Of a stretch of 52,687 bases of DNA, positions 44,935 to 52,687 are shown in pieces. Source of the DNA: Xanthobacteraceae bacterium (lineage in GTDB: Bacteria; Pseudomonadota; Alphaproteobacteria; Rhizobiales; Xanthobacteraceae). The notes under the pieces were generated by a model. The model was not told where the DNA came from. It saw nothing but the letters and a program-made list of their open reading frames with translations, and did no database searches. The DNA lies in the NCBI GenBank assembly GCA_019745775.1, contig JAIESR010000080.1:1-52687 (forward strand). The letters are read 5' to 3'. How positions within the stretch are numbered: position 1 is the first letter of the stretch; every line of letters starts with the position of its first letter. The position numbers and the translations under genes are program-made.

Positions 44935-46059
44935 ATGCCGGGCAAGTCCGCTCCTCAACAGCCATCAGCCAGCATGCCAGCAATGCGCCGGTCCCCGCCC
45001 CGCCCGCCGATCCGCCCGACGCTGCGGCAGCGCTTCGAATTCGCCGCGGCGCGGATGCTGTTCTCGCTGCCGGCCGCGGTGCAGCTCAAGCTGTCGCGGC
45101 GGCCGCCGGTTGTGGTCGACGGCTGCACGCTGCACCCGCAGATGCAGCTCCTGCTGGCGTTGCGCGACCGCTGGCGCGGCGCCGCCATCGCCGCGCTGAC
45201 GCCGGAGATCGCGCGGGCGAATTTCCGCAACGACACCGCGACCATCGCCGGCAAGACGATCGCGGTCGGCGCGGTCGCCGACATCGCGATCGAGGTCGAC
45301 CACGGGGCGATCGCCGCGCGGCACTACGCACCGGCGGGAAGCGGCACGCGGCCGCTCCTCGTCTACTATCACGGCGGCGGCTTCGTGCTCGGCGACCTCG
45401 ACGGCCATGACGGCGTCTGCCGCCGCATCTGCCGCGACGCCGACCTGCATGTGCTCTCGGTCGACTACCGGCTCGCGCCCGAGCACCGCTACCCGGCCGC
45501 GCTCGACGATGCGCTCGCGGCATACCGTTTCGCCTGCGCCAACGCGACGGCGCTCGGCGCACCGCCGGACAAGATCGCCGTCGGCGGCGACAGCGCCGGC
45601 GGCAATCTGGCGGCAGTGGTCGCGCAGAAAATGAAGGCCGCCGGCGGCCCGGTGCCGTGCGCGCAGGTGCTGCTCTATCCGGCGCTCGACCGGACGGTCG
45701 AGCGGGCGTCGCTCGCGCTGTTCCGCGAAGGCTTCATCATCGGCCGCGACGACATCGCCTGGTACCAGTTGCATTACACCGGCTCGGCCGAGGTGCGGCC
45801 CGACCCCGCGCTGCATCCCCTGCTCACCAAGGACCTCGCCGGCCTCGCGCCGGCGCTGATCGTCACCGCCGGCTTCGATCCGCTGCGCGACGAAGGCGAG
45901 GCCTATGCCGAGGCGTTGGCGCAGGCAGGCGTGCCGGTCGTGTTCAAGCGCTTCGAGGGGCTGCTGCACGGCTTCTGCAATATGGCGACCATCGCCCCGG
46001 CCTGCGACGCTGCGCTCGCCGAGATCGTCACGTCGTTACGACGCGTGGTGACGGGTTGA
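44935..46059 (+). CDS. HSL-type alpha/beta-hydrolase (esterase)
   Basis: 374 residues. Hormone-sensitive-lipase family: oxyanion motif VYYHGGGFVLGDLDGHD, nucleophile Ser in GGDSAGGNLAAV, acid Asp in TAGFDPLRDEGEAY and catalytic His in GLLHGFCNM. About 80 extra N-terminal residues, with a hydrophobic helix (FAAARMLFSLPAAVQL), replace the family's usual shorter cap lead. No clear signal peptide. Substrate: short acyl esters, not further readable. Start at ATG 44935; ATG 44974 is possible. Divergent from MoxR. Confidence 0.92.
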   Translation: MPGKSAPQQPSASMPAMRRSPPRPPIRPTLRQRFEFAAARMLFSLPAAVQLKLSRRPPVVVDGCTLHPQMQLLLALRDRWRGAAIAALTPEIARANFRNDTATIAGKTIAVGAVADIAIEVDHGAIAARHYAPAGSGTRPLLVYYHGGGFVLGDLDGHDGVCRRICRDADLHVLSVDYRLAPEHRYPAALDDALAAYRFACANATALGAPPDKIAVGGDSAGGNLAAVVAQKMKAAGGPVPCAQVLLYPALDRTVERASLALFREGFIIGRDDIAWYQLHYTGSAEVRPDPALHPLLTKDLAGLAPALIVTAGFDPLRDEGEAYAEALAQAGVPVVFKRFEGLLHGFCNMATIAPACDAALAEIVTSLRRVVTG

Positions 46060-46369
46060 GCGGCTCGTTCCGCTTAGTTTACGGTTCGCAAGTGTTGGTC
46101 ATGGGCATAAGTTCCCCGGTGTGGGCTGTGCTCTTTTTGTCACCCACAGCGAGTTTCGTTATAGCCCATACGTTTGGATGCTTTACCAGTCCGCACGCGC
46201 GCGCCAGACTGAATGCACAATAAGAACCAGAAATGCTGCGGCGCAAGTGTCCGCCGCATTGCTACTATCCGTGATGGATCGACAGAATTGCTTCCCCGAG
46301 GTCGTCTTCATCACGGGCCGGAGTGCCACTTTAAAATTTGAGGTGTGTTGCGTAGCGGAGCGTGTTCCG
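46060..46369. other. Non-coding stretch, AT-rich
   Basis: About 310 bp less GC-rich than its surroundings. The 116-residue frame through it (46121 start) has no ribosome site and a composition unlike a real protein; only its last 33 codons look translated. Nothing else recognised. Confidence 0.4.
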
Positions 46370-46471
46370 ATGTACGTCCGTGAAGGATTTGCAGCCGCAA
46401 TCTGGGTTGGACTTTCCGCACTGGCGCTATTCGGTGCGGCGAGCCCGCTGCTCGTTTGGTGGCTCCGATAA
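46370..46471 (+). CDS. Possible 33-residue membrane peptide
   Basis: ATG 46370 with GGAG nine bases upstream. MYVREGF, then a single hydrophobic helix AAIWVGLSALALFGAASPLLVWWLR. Such short single-helix proteins are common but hard to verify; no homologue is recalled. Confidence 0.35.
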   Translation: MYVREGFAAAIWVGLSALALFGAASPLLVWWLR

Positions 46472-46559
46472 GCGCTTTCCCCCGTTCCTGTCCGGGTGCC
46501 GCCTACGGCAACGGCGACGCAAGTCGTGGGAGGCCGATCCGCAGGCGGCTTGTCATCGT

Positions 46560-46925
46560 TTACGCCCAATAGGGAGCGGCCTTGTAGTAGTCGTGAATGC
46601 CCTGCTCGTAGTTGCGATCGCCCCACGCGGGGTTCTCATCGCGGCGGATCGTCGGAGCACGTTCGAGCTGTTCCTTGGTCAATCCCACGACGTAGCCCTC
46701 TTGGCGCGTGTCATACTTCAACGTGTTCCAGGGCAGCGGATGATAGTTGTTGCCCATGCCCAAAAATCCGCCAAACGACATGACGGCATATGCGATCTTG
46801 CCGCTGCGCTTGTCGATCATCACGTCGTAGACCTCGCCCAGATTGTCGCCCTGGGTATTGTAGACATTGGTCCCTTGCACCTTGCCTGCCGAGATCAGGG
46901 ATGCGGTCTCGTCTCTCTGTTCCAT
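46560..46925 (-). CDS. PRC-barrel-domain protein
   Basis: 121 residues from ATG 46925, after AGGTGAT. PRC-barrel pattern SAGKVQGTNVYNTQGDNLGEVYDVMIDKRSGKIAYAVMSFGGFLGMGNNYHPLPWNTLKYD in sequence, about 10-75. The family is used in stress-related and photosynthetic reaction-centre proteins. Acidic, no signal peptide. Cytoplasmic, role unknown. Confidence 0.88.
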   Translation of the reverse strand: MEQRDETASLISAGKVQGTNVYNTQGDNLGEVYDVMIDKRSGKIAYAVMSFGGFLGMGNNYHPLPWNTLKYDTRQEGYVVGLTKEQLERAPTIRRDENPAWGDRNYEQGIHDYYKAAPYWA

Positions 46926-47237
46926 CGTATCACCTCGTGAGCCCATCCGTGCCTCTGATGCGACAATGGACCAGCTGCGGGTAAGGTTCCGCGCCGGCCA
47001 CGCACAACGTCAGCGGGTCGGTCGATCTCAACAAGAAGCCCGGCCTCGCACCCGAGGCCGGGCTTTGTTGGAGAAGGGAGCATGTTTGTCCAACATGCTT
47101 TCCGCCGCTTCTCGTGGTTCTTGGCTCACCAACGACAAGTGCGCCGGTGAGTTCCCGCGGCGCACCGATTCTCAACGGGTCACCGTGCTGCCAGACGCTG
47201 CTTGCGCAACGCATTTCTTGGCCATGCGCGAAAGCCG
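46926..47237. other. Intergenic stretch with strong hairpin; no gene supported
   Basis: About 310 bp. The perfect hairpin at 47038-47063 is its only clear structure. Short reading frames on both strands look like artefacts. Confidence 0.4.
47038..47067. terminator. Hairpin, probable terminator
   Basis: Eleven-base-pair perfect stem gcccggcctcg / cgaggccgggc, four-base loop cacc, followed on the plus strand by tttgtt. No plus-strand gene ends nearby. On the minus strand it stands 170 bp after the FMN-binding gene's stop and may end that transcript. Confidence 0.6.
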
Positions 47238-47723
47238 CTACCGCAACGACACTTTCGCGACGTTTTCCCGATAATCCTGTTTTGGATCGCGCCCGAGGAG
47301 AATCCTGATCCCGGCCACAAGGCTGTTGCCATTGAGCCAGATCTCGGCGCGCTCAGGATCAAGCCGCAGCAGCGTCAGCGTGGGATCATTCTTGCCATGT
47401 TCGTACCAGGGGGCAATGAAGCCGTTCCACAGGCGGTCGATGACCGCCCGATCGTTGTCGACAACGAGCTGTCCGTGAACCGAGGCGAAAAGATCGTGTC
47501 CCTTCGACGCAAAAGTTGCAATCGCGCGTGCACCGTCACCCAGATTCTGAACGAGGGTGGTATCCTTGGCGGTGAAGAACCAGACCGGGCCGCGATCGTG
47601 CTCGACTTGCGCGGTCATCGGACGGGTGTGGCCGTCCTCGACTCCGACCAGGCCGAGCATCATCGTCATGTCGGACCGCAATGACTTCCAAAACCGCGCT
47701 TCCAGGTCTTTCGCATCAGGCAT
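47238..47723 (-). CDS. Pyridoxamine 5'-phosphate oxidase-family (general stress) protein
   Basis: 161 residues from ATG 47723, after GGAGG. Split-barrel FMN-binding fold: SDMTMMLGLVG, GPVWFFTAKDTTLVQNL, ASVHGQLVVDNDRAVIDRLWNGFIAPWYEHGKNDP. The last segment (W..WF or similar motif) is typical of general stress protein 26-like members rather than true PdxH. Binds FMN or a related cofactor in the cytoplasm. Divergent from SemiSWEET. Confidence 0.9.
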   Translation of the reverse strand: MPDAKDLEARFWKSLRSDMTMMLGLVGVEDGHTRPMTAQVEHDRGPVWFFTAKDTTLVQNLGDGARAIATFASKGHDLFASVHGQLVVDNDRAVIDRLWNGFIAPWYEHGKNDPTLTLLRLDPERAEIWLNGNSLVAGIRILLGRDPKQDYRENVAKVSLR

Positions 47724-47837
47724 GGGTGTCCTCCAAAAAAGCCTAACGGGGATTTCAGATGGAGGTTCCGGTTCGCGTTGCTCGAACGACGGCGCAGGAA
47801 CATTCAATCCTCCGACGCGTTGCAAACCCCGGTGCAA

Positions 47838-48104
47838 ATGGATTTGATAACCATGGTCGGTCTGGCGGCGGCAAGCTGTACGACCGTTTCCTATTGGCCC
47901 CAGCTCAAGAAGTGCTGGGACACGGGATCTGCGGATGACCTTTCCCTCAGAATGTTTTCGATCCTCGCAGCGGGAATTTCGCTCTGGGTCGTATACGGTC
48001 TATTGAAGCAAGACGTCATCATCGTGCTCGCAAACGGCATCAGCCTATGCCTGCTTGCCGGCATTCTCTATTTCAAGCTCAAAGACCGAAAGACCGATTA
48101 TTGA
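47838..48104 (+). CDS. SemiSWEET sugar transporter
   Basis: 88 residues from ATG 47838. Three helices; PQ-loop SYWPQLKKCWDTGSADDLS (PQ after helix 1) and the Asn in LANGISL on helix 3, part of the sugar site. SemiSWEETs dimerise to form a sugar uniporter. Small and complete. Divergent from the FMN-binding gene. Confidence 0.92.
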   Translation: MDLITMVGLAAASCTTVSYWPQLKKCWDTGSADDLSLRMFSILAAGISLWVVYGLLKQDVIIVLANGISLCLLAGILYFKLKDRKTDY

Positions 48105-48237
48105 CGCGCGCAGCTACGCCGGGTCATTGCCCGCCGGCGCGTCCATGCTAGGCTTGGCGCGCTGTGCAATGAGACCAGCCCGCCGCATCGCCAAAAATGG
48201 CGGATACGTCTCACCGTCGATCGGGAGGAATCCGCAC

Positions 48238-49236
48238 ATGCCGTCACGACGCGCGCTGACACGATCCGCCCTCACCAGGCGTTCGATCCTCGCGGCCGGG
48301 CTGCTGGCGCCCCCGATGGCGCGAGCGCAGGCGCCGTCATCATCGGCGATCATGCGGATCATCAATCCGTTCCCCGCCGGCGGCACCTCCGACGCCATGG
48401 CCCGGCTCTTGCAACCCGCCTTGCAGAGCGCGCTCGGCACGACCGTGATCGTCGAGAACCGCCCCGGCGCGTCCGCCTCGATCGGCGCCACCGCCGTGGC
48501 GAAGTCGCCGCCCGACGGCCTGACCTGGCTGCTCACGTCTGAGACGTTCCTGGTATCGACCTTGCTGCTCCCCAACCTGCCGTTCGACGTGCAGAAGGAC
48601 TTCGAGCCGGTGACCATGATCGCGCGCGGGCCGATGGTGCTCTGCGTGCATCCTTCGCGGCCCTACCGCACGCTGCCGGAACTCGTCGCGGCGGCGAAGG
48701 CGGCGCCCGAAAAACTCACCTACGGCACCACCGGGATCGGCAGCAACGGCCACCTCAGCGTCGCGGCGCTGTCCCAGCTCACCGGCATCAAGCTGGTGCA
48801 TGTCCCCTATCGCGGCGCCGCGCCGCTCTTGAACGACGGCACCGCCGGCCATGTCGATATGGTCATTTCATCGAGCGCGACGGTGGCGCCGCAGGTCGAA
48901 TCCGGACAGTTGCGCGCGCTGATCCAGTTCGGCGACCGGCGCGCCGCGTTCATTCCGGATACCGCGACCGCCGTCGAGCAGGGCCTCGAGAGCCTGCGCG
49001 CCTATTCGTGGTTCGGCTTCTTCGGCCCGGCCGGGACGCCGAAGCCCGTCATCGACCGCTTCTACAAGGAGGTGGTCGCCGGGATGCGCGACGAAAAGAC
49101 TCACGGCATCTTCATCAACAAATTCCGGGTCGAGGTCCCGCTGCCGACCCCGGAGGAGCTGCGCAAGTCGATCGCCGACGGGATGCCATTCTGGGCCAAG
49201 ATCATCCGCGACAATAACATCAAGGCCGGGTCGTAA
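48238..49236 (+). CDS. Bug/TctC-family periplasmic receptor
   Basis: 332 residues from ATG 48238, after GGGAGGA; the frame is open upstream to 48055, into the SemiSWEET gene. Signal peptide (ALTRRSILAAGLLAPPMARAQ), then RIINPFPAGGTSDAMARLL, ENRPGASASIGATAVA and HVPYRGAAPLLNDGTAGH. Typical length. Followed at 60 bp by two MBL-fold genes, probably one transcription unit. Confidence 0.92.
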   Translation: MPSRRALTRSALTRRSILAAGLLAPPMARAQAPSSSAIMRIINPFPAGGTSDAMARLLQPALQSALGTTVIVENRPGASASIGATAVAKSPPDGLTWLLTSETFLVSTLLLPNLPFDVQKDFEPVTMIARGPMVLCVHPSRPYRTLPELVAAAKAAPEKLTYGTTGIGSNGHLSVAALSQLTGIKLVHVPYRGAAPLLNDGTAGHVDMVISSSATVAPQVESGQLRALIQFGDRRAAFIPDTATAVEQGLESLRAYSWFGFFGPAGTPKPVIDRFYKEVVAGMRDEKTHGIFINKFRVEVPLPTPEELRKSIADGMPFWAKIIRDNNIKAGS

Positions 49237-49296
49237 GACGGATGGAATCCTGATAGAACCCCCGGCCGGACAGGTAACCGCAGGAATTGGAATAAC

Positions 49297-50181
49297 GTGC
49301 TCGATCGGACCAAAGGCGGCAACATCCGGGAGCTTGGCGCCGACAAGCTGTTCGCCCTCCAGAACACGATGCCGCTCGACGGCCGGGTGTCCTCCTATCC
49401 GGCGAGCGCGCGCGGCTATTCGGTCACCAACTGCTACCTGCTGCGACAGCCCGACGCCGCCTGGCTGATCGATACCGGCTTCGGCGGCGACGAGGCGGCA
49501 CTGCGCACGCAGATCGAGTCGTTGATCCCGCGCACGCTGCCGCTCTCGCTGCTGCCGCTGCGGCTCAACGAATTCATGTCGATCCAGAACATCGACCCGT
49601 TCACGCTCTACTTCAACGTCAAGGAATGCTTCACCGGCAATCCCGACGCCGCGTTCTGGTTCGACTTCGGCGCCGGCTCCGACTCCGGCAAGAACACCCT
49701 CGATACGCTGAACATCACCACCATCAGCCGCGAGGAGACGATCCCGATCGGCAGTCTCGGCCGCCCGGTCGTGGTCTACCAGGCGCCGATCCGCCTGATC
49801 GCGACCCGCTGGATCTACGACGAAGCCACCAGGACGATGTTCACCTCCGACATGTTCACGCACACCTGGCGCGACCGTGCGGACGGCCCGTGGATCATCG
49901 AGGACGGCGACGACGATCCGACCGACTTCGACCACGTGCGCTCGTTCCTGCTCAACACCCGCTACTGGTGGCTGGAAGGCGTCGATACCGCGAAGCTCCG
50001 CGCCGGCATCGACAAGATCCTCTCCAAGCACGACATCGAGACCATCGCGCCCGGCTACGGCTGCATCCTGCGCGGCAGGAAGACGGTCGCCAGGCACATC
50101 AAGCTCCTCGACGACGTGCTGAAGTCCCTGGACAAGACCGTCGCGACGTCGCGCTACGTCGACCGAGACGAAGAACGGTGA
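49297..50181 (+). CDS. MBL-fold protein lacking the usual metal motif
   Basis: 294 residues from GTG 49297. Beta-lactamase-like start TNCYLLRQPDAAWLIDTGFGGDE (about 44-65) is intact, but where the HxHxDH or HxExDH block should be (about 86-98) the sequence reads PLRLNEFMSIQNI, without a His. A later TSDMFTHTW (about 183-191) still resembles the bridging-Asp loop. So it may bind no metal and serve as a partner of the next gene. Followed 13 bp later by a second MBL protein. Confidence 0.85.
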   Translation: MLDRTKGGNIRELGADKLFALQNTMPLDGRVSSYPASARGYSVTNCYLLRQPDAAWLIDTGFGGDEAALRTQIESLIPRTLPLSLLPLRLNEFMSIQNIDPFTLYFNVKECFTGNPDAAFWFDFGAGSDSGKNTLDTLNITTISREETIPIGSLGRPVVVYQAPIRLIATRWIYDEATRTMFTSDMFTHTWRDRADGPWIIEDGDDDPTDFDHVRSFLLNTRYWWLEGVDTAKLRAGIDKILSKHDIETIAPGYGCILRGRKTVARHIKLLDDVLKSLDKTVATSRYVDRDEER

Positions 50182-50194
50182 GAGCGAAACGATA

Positions 50195-51049
50195 ATGGCA
50201 AGAAAGCACCAAGGCACGCTCGACCGCCCCAACCCGTTGCCGCGCGAGGTCGCGCCCGGCGTCTTCTGGCTGGGCGAATGCCTGGAGCAGCGCCAGCAGG
50301 GCAAGATCTATCACGGCTGCAACGCCTCGTTCCTGATCGTCGGCGGCACCGCCTCGATGCTGGTCGAGACCGGCCATCCGAAGGACTTCCCGATCATCGA
50401 GGGCCAGCTCAACACGCTGCTGCCCGGCAAGCCGCCGATCAAGTACCTGTTCGTCACCCACCAGGAGACGCCGCATTGCGGCGGGCTCGGCCGCGTGCTG
50501 ACGCGCTATCCCGACGCCATCCTGTGCGGCGACGTCAGCGACTATCACCTCGCCTTCCCGCAGCACGAGCACCGCATGCGCATGATGAAGGAGGGCGACG
50601 AGATCGACCTCGGCGGCCGCGGCTTCCGCGCGGTCGAGCCGGTCGTGCGCGACATGCGCACCACCTGGTGGGGTTTCGAGACGCGCGAACGCGTGCTGTT
50701 CCCCGGCGACGGCTTCGCCTACAGCCACTACCACGAAGACGGCCACTGCGGCCTGGTCGCGGAGGAAGCCGCCTCGCTCGACCTCGAGGACACCACCGCG
50801 GTGTTCGCCGACCTGGCGCTGTGGTGGACCAAGTGGGCCGACATGCGCAACTACTGCGCCCGCCTCGACCTCTTGATGGAGCGGCTCGACGTCAAGACCG
50901 TGTGCCCGACCCACGGCCTCGTCATCACCGACGTCGCGCGCACCATGCCGAAGGTGAAGGAAGGCCTCCTTTTCGGCTCGAAGGTCGCCGAGCGCGGCAC
51001 CAACGACGCGTCGTTCGGCAAAGCGAAGCCGGCGGTGGCGGCGGAATAA
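50195..51049 (+). CDS. MBL-fold protein, flavodiiron ODP-like
   Basis: 284 residues. Metal motif THQETPHCGG: His89, Glu91 and His94 match the flavodiiron pattern HxExDH, except that Asp93 is Pro. Later ligands are in FPGDGFAYS and VCPTHGLV. Thus an ODP-type di-iron or other metal site is likely, without a flavodoxin domain. It could be an O2/NO reductase-type or a hydrolase. Forms a pair with the degenerate MBL protein. Its last 70 bases recur at 51676-51744. Confidence 0.88.
   Translation: MARKHQGTLDRPNPLPREVAPGVFWLGECLEQRQQGKIYHGCNASFLIVGGTASMLVETGHPKDFPIIEGQLNTLLPGKPPIKYLFVTHQETPHCGGLGRVLTRYPDAILCGDVSDYHLAFPQHEHRMRMMKEGDEIDLGGRGFRAVEPVVRDMRTTWWGFETRERVLFPGDGFAYSHYHEDGHCGLVAEEAASLDLEDTTAVFADLALWWTKWADMRNYCARLDLLMERLDVKTVCPTHGLVITDVARTMPKVKEGLLFGSKVAERGTNDASFGKAKPAVAAE
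50980..51049 (+). repeat. Direct repeat copy 1 (3' end of the MBL gene)
   Basis: The last 70 bp of the MBL gene (gaaggtcgccgagcgcggca, then ccaacgac, ending gaataa). Repeated at 51677-51744. Confidence 0.85.
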
Positions 51050-51130
51050 CGGACACGCCATCAGGTCCGCTTCGGGTCCGGTGCGCGCCTCGGGGTGACG
51101 GACCAAACGCTGATCTGCTATGTTGCTCGC

Positions 51131-51357
51131 ATGTCTGATATGTCCAAGGTCCTCAAGGACGCTGTCGCCGAAGTCACGACCTCCCGGTAGCCGACCAGGA
51201 AACGATCGGCCGTCAGCTTTTGTCGCATGTCGAGAAGCTGCGCCGGCTGCGTGTCGAGATCGACAAGGGCATTCGGTCGCTTGATGCCGGCGAGGGCCGG
51301 GAGCTGAACATCGACGAATTCATCCGCGACAAGCAACGGCGGCATGGCGACGCCTAG
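51131..51357 (+). pseudogene. Antitoxin of a ParDE-like pair, frameshifted
   Basis: MSDMSKVLKDAVAEVTT reads from ATG 51131 and then runs into TAG at 51188. A one-base loss near 51178 would restore LPVADQETIGRQLLSHVEKLRRLRVEIDKGIRSLDAGEGRELNIDEF.. to the stop at 51355-51357, overlapping the toxin start. The restored C-terminus (IDEFIRDKQRR) is like antitoxins of the ParD/RHH-associated type. Either decay or a sequencing error. Confidence 0.75.
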
Positions 51358-51659
51358 ACGGCGCGTCATCTGGTCGGCGGACGCACGCTCCGACCTCGAT
51401 TCAATCTGGGATTATTACGAACGAGTTGCTGGCCCGAATGCGGCGGAGAAGATGATCCGCCAGATCGATGACGTCGTGCGACTGATTCAAGAGCACCCCT
51501 TTGCAGGACGCGGCCGCGACGAGGTGCGTGCGTGCCCACGCTCGTTCGCCGCGACCGCATGTCGTGTTCTATCGCATCAGGGACGACATCCCCGAAATCG
51601 CTCGCATCCTTGATGGGCGGCGGGACATCGACGACATCTTTGCCGTGGCGACGCCGTAG
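51344..51659 (+). pseudogene. RelE/ParE-family toxin, frameshifted
   Basis: ATG 51344, overlapping the antitoxin end. RRRVIWSADARSDLDSIWDYYERVAGPNAAEKMIRQIDDVVRLI, then HPFAGRGRDEV are a clear ParE start. At about 51555 the frame shifts by +1: PHVVFYRIRDDIPEIARILDGRRDIDDIF to TAG 51657-51659 lies in the next frame. As read, the product ends at 51613 with a false tail. Either inactive toxin or sequencing error. Confidence 0.82.
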
Positions 51660-51676
51660 GGTGTCACCGCGATCCC

Positions 51677-51744
51677 GAAGGTCGCCGAGCGCGGCACCAA
51701 CGACGTCGTTCGGCAAAGCCAAGCCGGCGGTGGCGGCGGAGTAG
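51677..51744 (+). repeat. Direct repeat copy 2 beyond the toxin gene
   Basis: Starts gaaggtcgccgagcgcggca and ends gcggcggagtag. Relative to copy 1 it has lost two bases (gacgcgtcg to gacgtcg) and changed three, so it no longer encodes the same tail. Confidence 0.85.
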
Positions 51745-51971
51745 CGGTCGGCCCGCCATTCGTCCCACATCGCCGGCAGCGCCGCCGGTGCTCCCGCTGT
51801 GCCCAAAAAAGGGCGCGATTCCAACCACATAGGCTCCGGCCATGGGGGCCCGGTACTTCCGGCGGACTTGCATTCTGCCGCGCCGGCAATTTTCTTGGGC
51901 CGGCTTTTGAACCAGAACGCCGCTTCGCGCGACCAAGCGCGTTCAACAGATTCCCCAAGCCGGAGGACCCT

Positions 51972-52544
51972 ATGGCGACAGCCACCCAAACCGCCGCCCG
52001 CACCGTCAACAACGGCGTCAATGTCGACGCGCTGATCGCCGCCCGCGAGGCGCTCACGGCAACCCCCGCCGCGGCGCAGTTCAAATGGCGCGCGGCTTGC
52101 GAATGGAAGAACGGCACGCACAGCCATTCGACGGTCGAGAGCTTCTTCGGCCTGGGCGCGGAACAGCACCGCAAGAAGACGTTCAAGTTCGACGCCGACC
52201 ATCCGGAGGTGTTCGCCTCCGAGGACAAGGGCGCCACGCCGGTCGAGTACGTGCTGGTCGGCCTCGCGAGCTGTCTCACCGCCGGCGTCGCCGCGATCGC
52301 GCAGCACCGCAACATCCAATTGCGCTCGGTGGAGGCCACGATCGAAGGCAACATGGACCTGCAGGGCATCCTCGGCATCGACAGCGACGTCCGCAACGGC
52401 TTCGGTACCATCAAGGTCCGCTACAAGATCGACGCCGATGCGAAACGCGAAGATATCGAGGCGCTGGTCGCGCAGTCGCAGAAGCGCTCCGCGGTGTACG
52501 ACATCGTCACCAATCCGACCAACGTCGTGGTCGAGGTGATTTGA
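51972..52544 (+). CDS. OsmC-family protein
   Basis: 190 residues from ATG 51972, after GGAGG. OsmC/Ohr fold: FSFDADHPEVFASEDKGATPVEYVLVGLASCLTAGVA-like block, with the first peroxidatic-type Cys in GLASC (about residue 101). The second Cys (usually CPV) is replaced: SQKRSAVYDIVTNPTNV has Ala. So it belongs to the OsmC-like subgroup with one Cys, and peroxidase activity is uncertain. Cytoplasmic. Preceded by 220 bp without a gene. Confidence 0.9.
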   Translation: MATATQTAARTVNNGVNVDALIAAREALTATPAAAQFKWRAACEWKNGTHSHSTVESFFGLGAEQHRKKTFKFDADHPEVFASEDKGATPVEYVLVGLASCLTAGVAAIAQHRNIQLRSVEATIEGNMDLQGILGIDSDVRNGFGTIKVRYKIDADAKREDIEALVAQSQKRSAVYDIVTNPTNVVVEVI

Positions 52545-52572
52545 AATTGCTGAACCGCCCAGCTCTATCCCG

Positions 52573-52597
52573 CTCGTCCCCGCGAAAGCGAGGACCC
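52573..52597. repeat. Intergenic hairpin repeat
   Basis: cgtccccgcgaaagcgagga followed by cccag. Diverged copy of the element at 15927-15951. Confidence 0.7.
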
Positions 52598-52644
52598 AGG
52601 AGTCATGAGAAAGATTCTGGATTCCCTAAGTTCACAAACGAAGT

Positions 52645-52670
52645 GCAACACCTTCTTAGAGAGGTGTTGC
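52645..52670. repeat. Hairpin just upstream of the terminal ORF
   Basis: gcaacacct-tcttagag-aggtgttgc, nine perfect pairs, ending one base before the last ATG. It could be part of an insertion-sequence end or hide the start codon of the next gene. Confidence 0.5.
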
Positions 52671-52671
52671 C

Positions 52672-52687
52672 ATGGGTCGCAAGTACG
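52672..52687 (+). CDS. Start of an ORF cut by the window edge, possibly IS30-type transposase
   Basis: ATG GGT CGC AAG TAC: MGRKY. Several IS30-family transposases begin MGRxYxxL, and the hairpin upstream fits an insertion-sequence edge. Five codons are too few for proof. Confidence 0.25.

Noticed and set aside
46121-46369. Full 116-residue ORF before the small membrane peptide
   Set aside because: No ribosome site and no protein-like pattern in the first 83 codons.

Overview
The window reads as chromosomal DNA of a GC-rich alphaproteobacterium, most likely order Hyphomicrobiales (Bradyrhizobium, Rhodoplanes or Pseudolabrys-like). The signs are a CIRCE-controlled groESL, a usg gene, five Bug/TctC periplasmic receptors scattered without tctAB, and several families of intergenic palindromes typical of that group. 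This placement is inference; there is no rRNA in the window.

Layout. 1-177: tail of an apparent IS630-type transposase and a palindromic repeat. 178-5238 (mostly minus): two lipoproteins, a TauD-type dioxygenase, tRNA-Leu(TAA), a cupin, a xanthine-type phosphoribosyltransferase, a Tat-exported intradiol dioxygenase and a CinA-type protein. 5458-7315: Bug receptor plus an exported class II aldolase. 7482-11547: ATP-grasp / alpha-E / transglutaminase / Anbu proteasome-like cluster, followed by a CHASE4-GGDEF-EAL protein. 14024-23823: Bug receptors, SDR, GNAT, HxlR regulator with divergent membrane protein, CNT transporter, FAH-family hydrolase, and a Bug-Bug-UbiD set that suggests organic or aromatic acid use. 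23947-29467: low-GC acidic protein, usg, groESL, FlgC-like protein, a glycan-binding-type secreted protein and DUF72.

29815-31535 (minus) holds the most striking locus. A soluble three-module SPFH/Band-7 slipin is preceded by three back-to-back tRNA-like cloverleaves, none a normal tRNA. This matches the type of SPFH protein plus cognate tRNA-like RNA proposed for RNA-repair systems (Burroughs and Aravind), but no RtcB ligase is present in the window.

31694-36687: MFS transporter, then a TetR-HlyD-ATPase-permease efflux operon with a perfect operator palindrome. 37239-38519: an inhibitory-type serpin. 39237-44768 (minus): a CoxD/CoxE, split XdhC and MoeA-MobA fusion operon for molybdoenzyme maturation. 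A DUF559 nuclease gene bounded by inverted palindromic repeats sits inside this operon and looks like a mobile cassette. 44935-50181: HSL-type esterase, PRC-barrel protein, FMN-binding stress protein, SemiSWEET, and a Bug receptor next to two metallo-beta-lactamase-fold proteins with altered metal motifs. 51131-51659: a ParDE-type toxin-antitoxin pair, each half frameshifted, bracketed by a duplicated 3' end of the upstream gene. 51972-52544: OsmC. The right edge may be the start of an IS30-type transposase.
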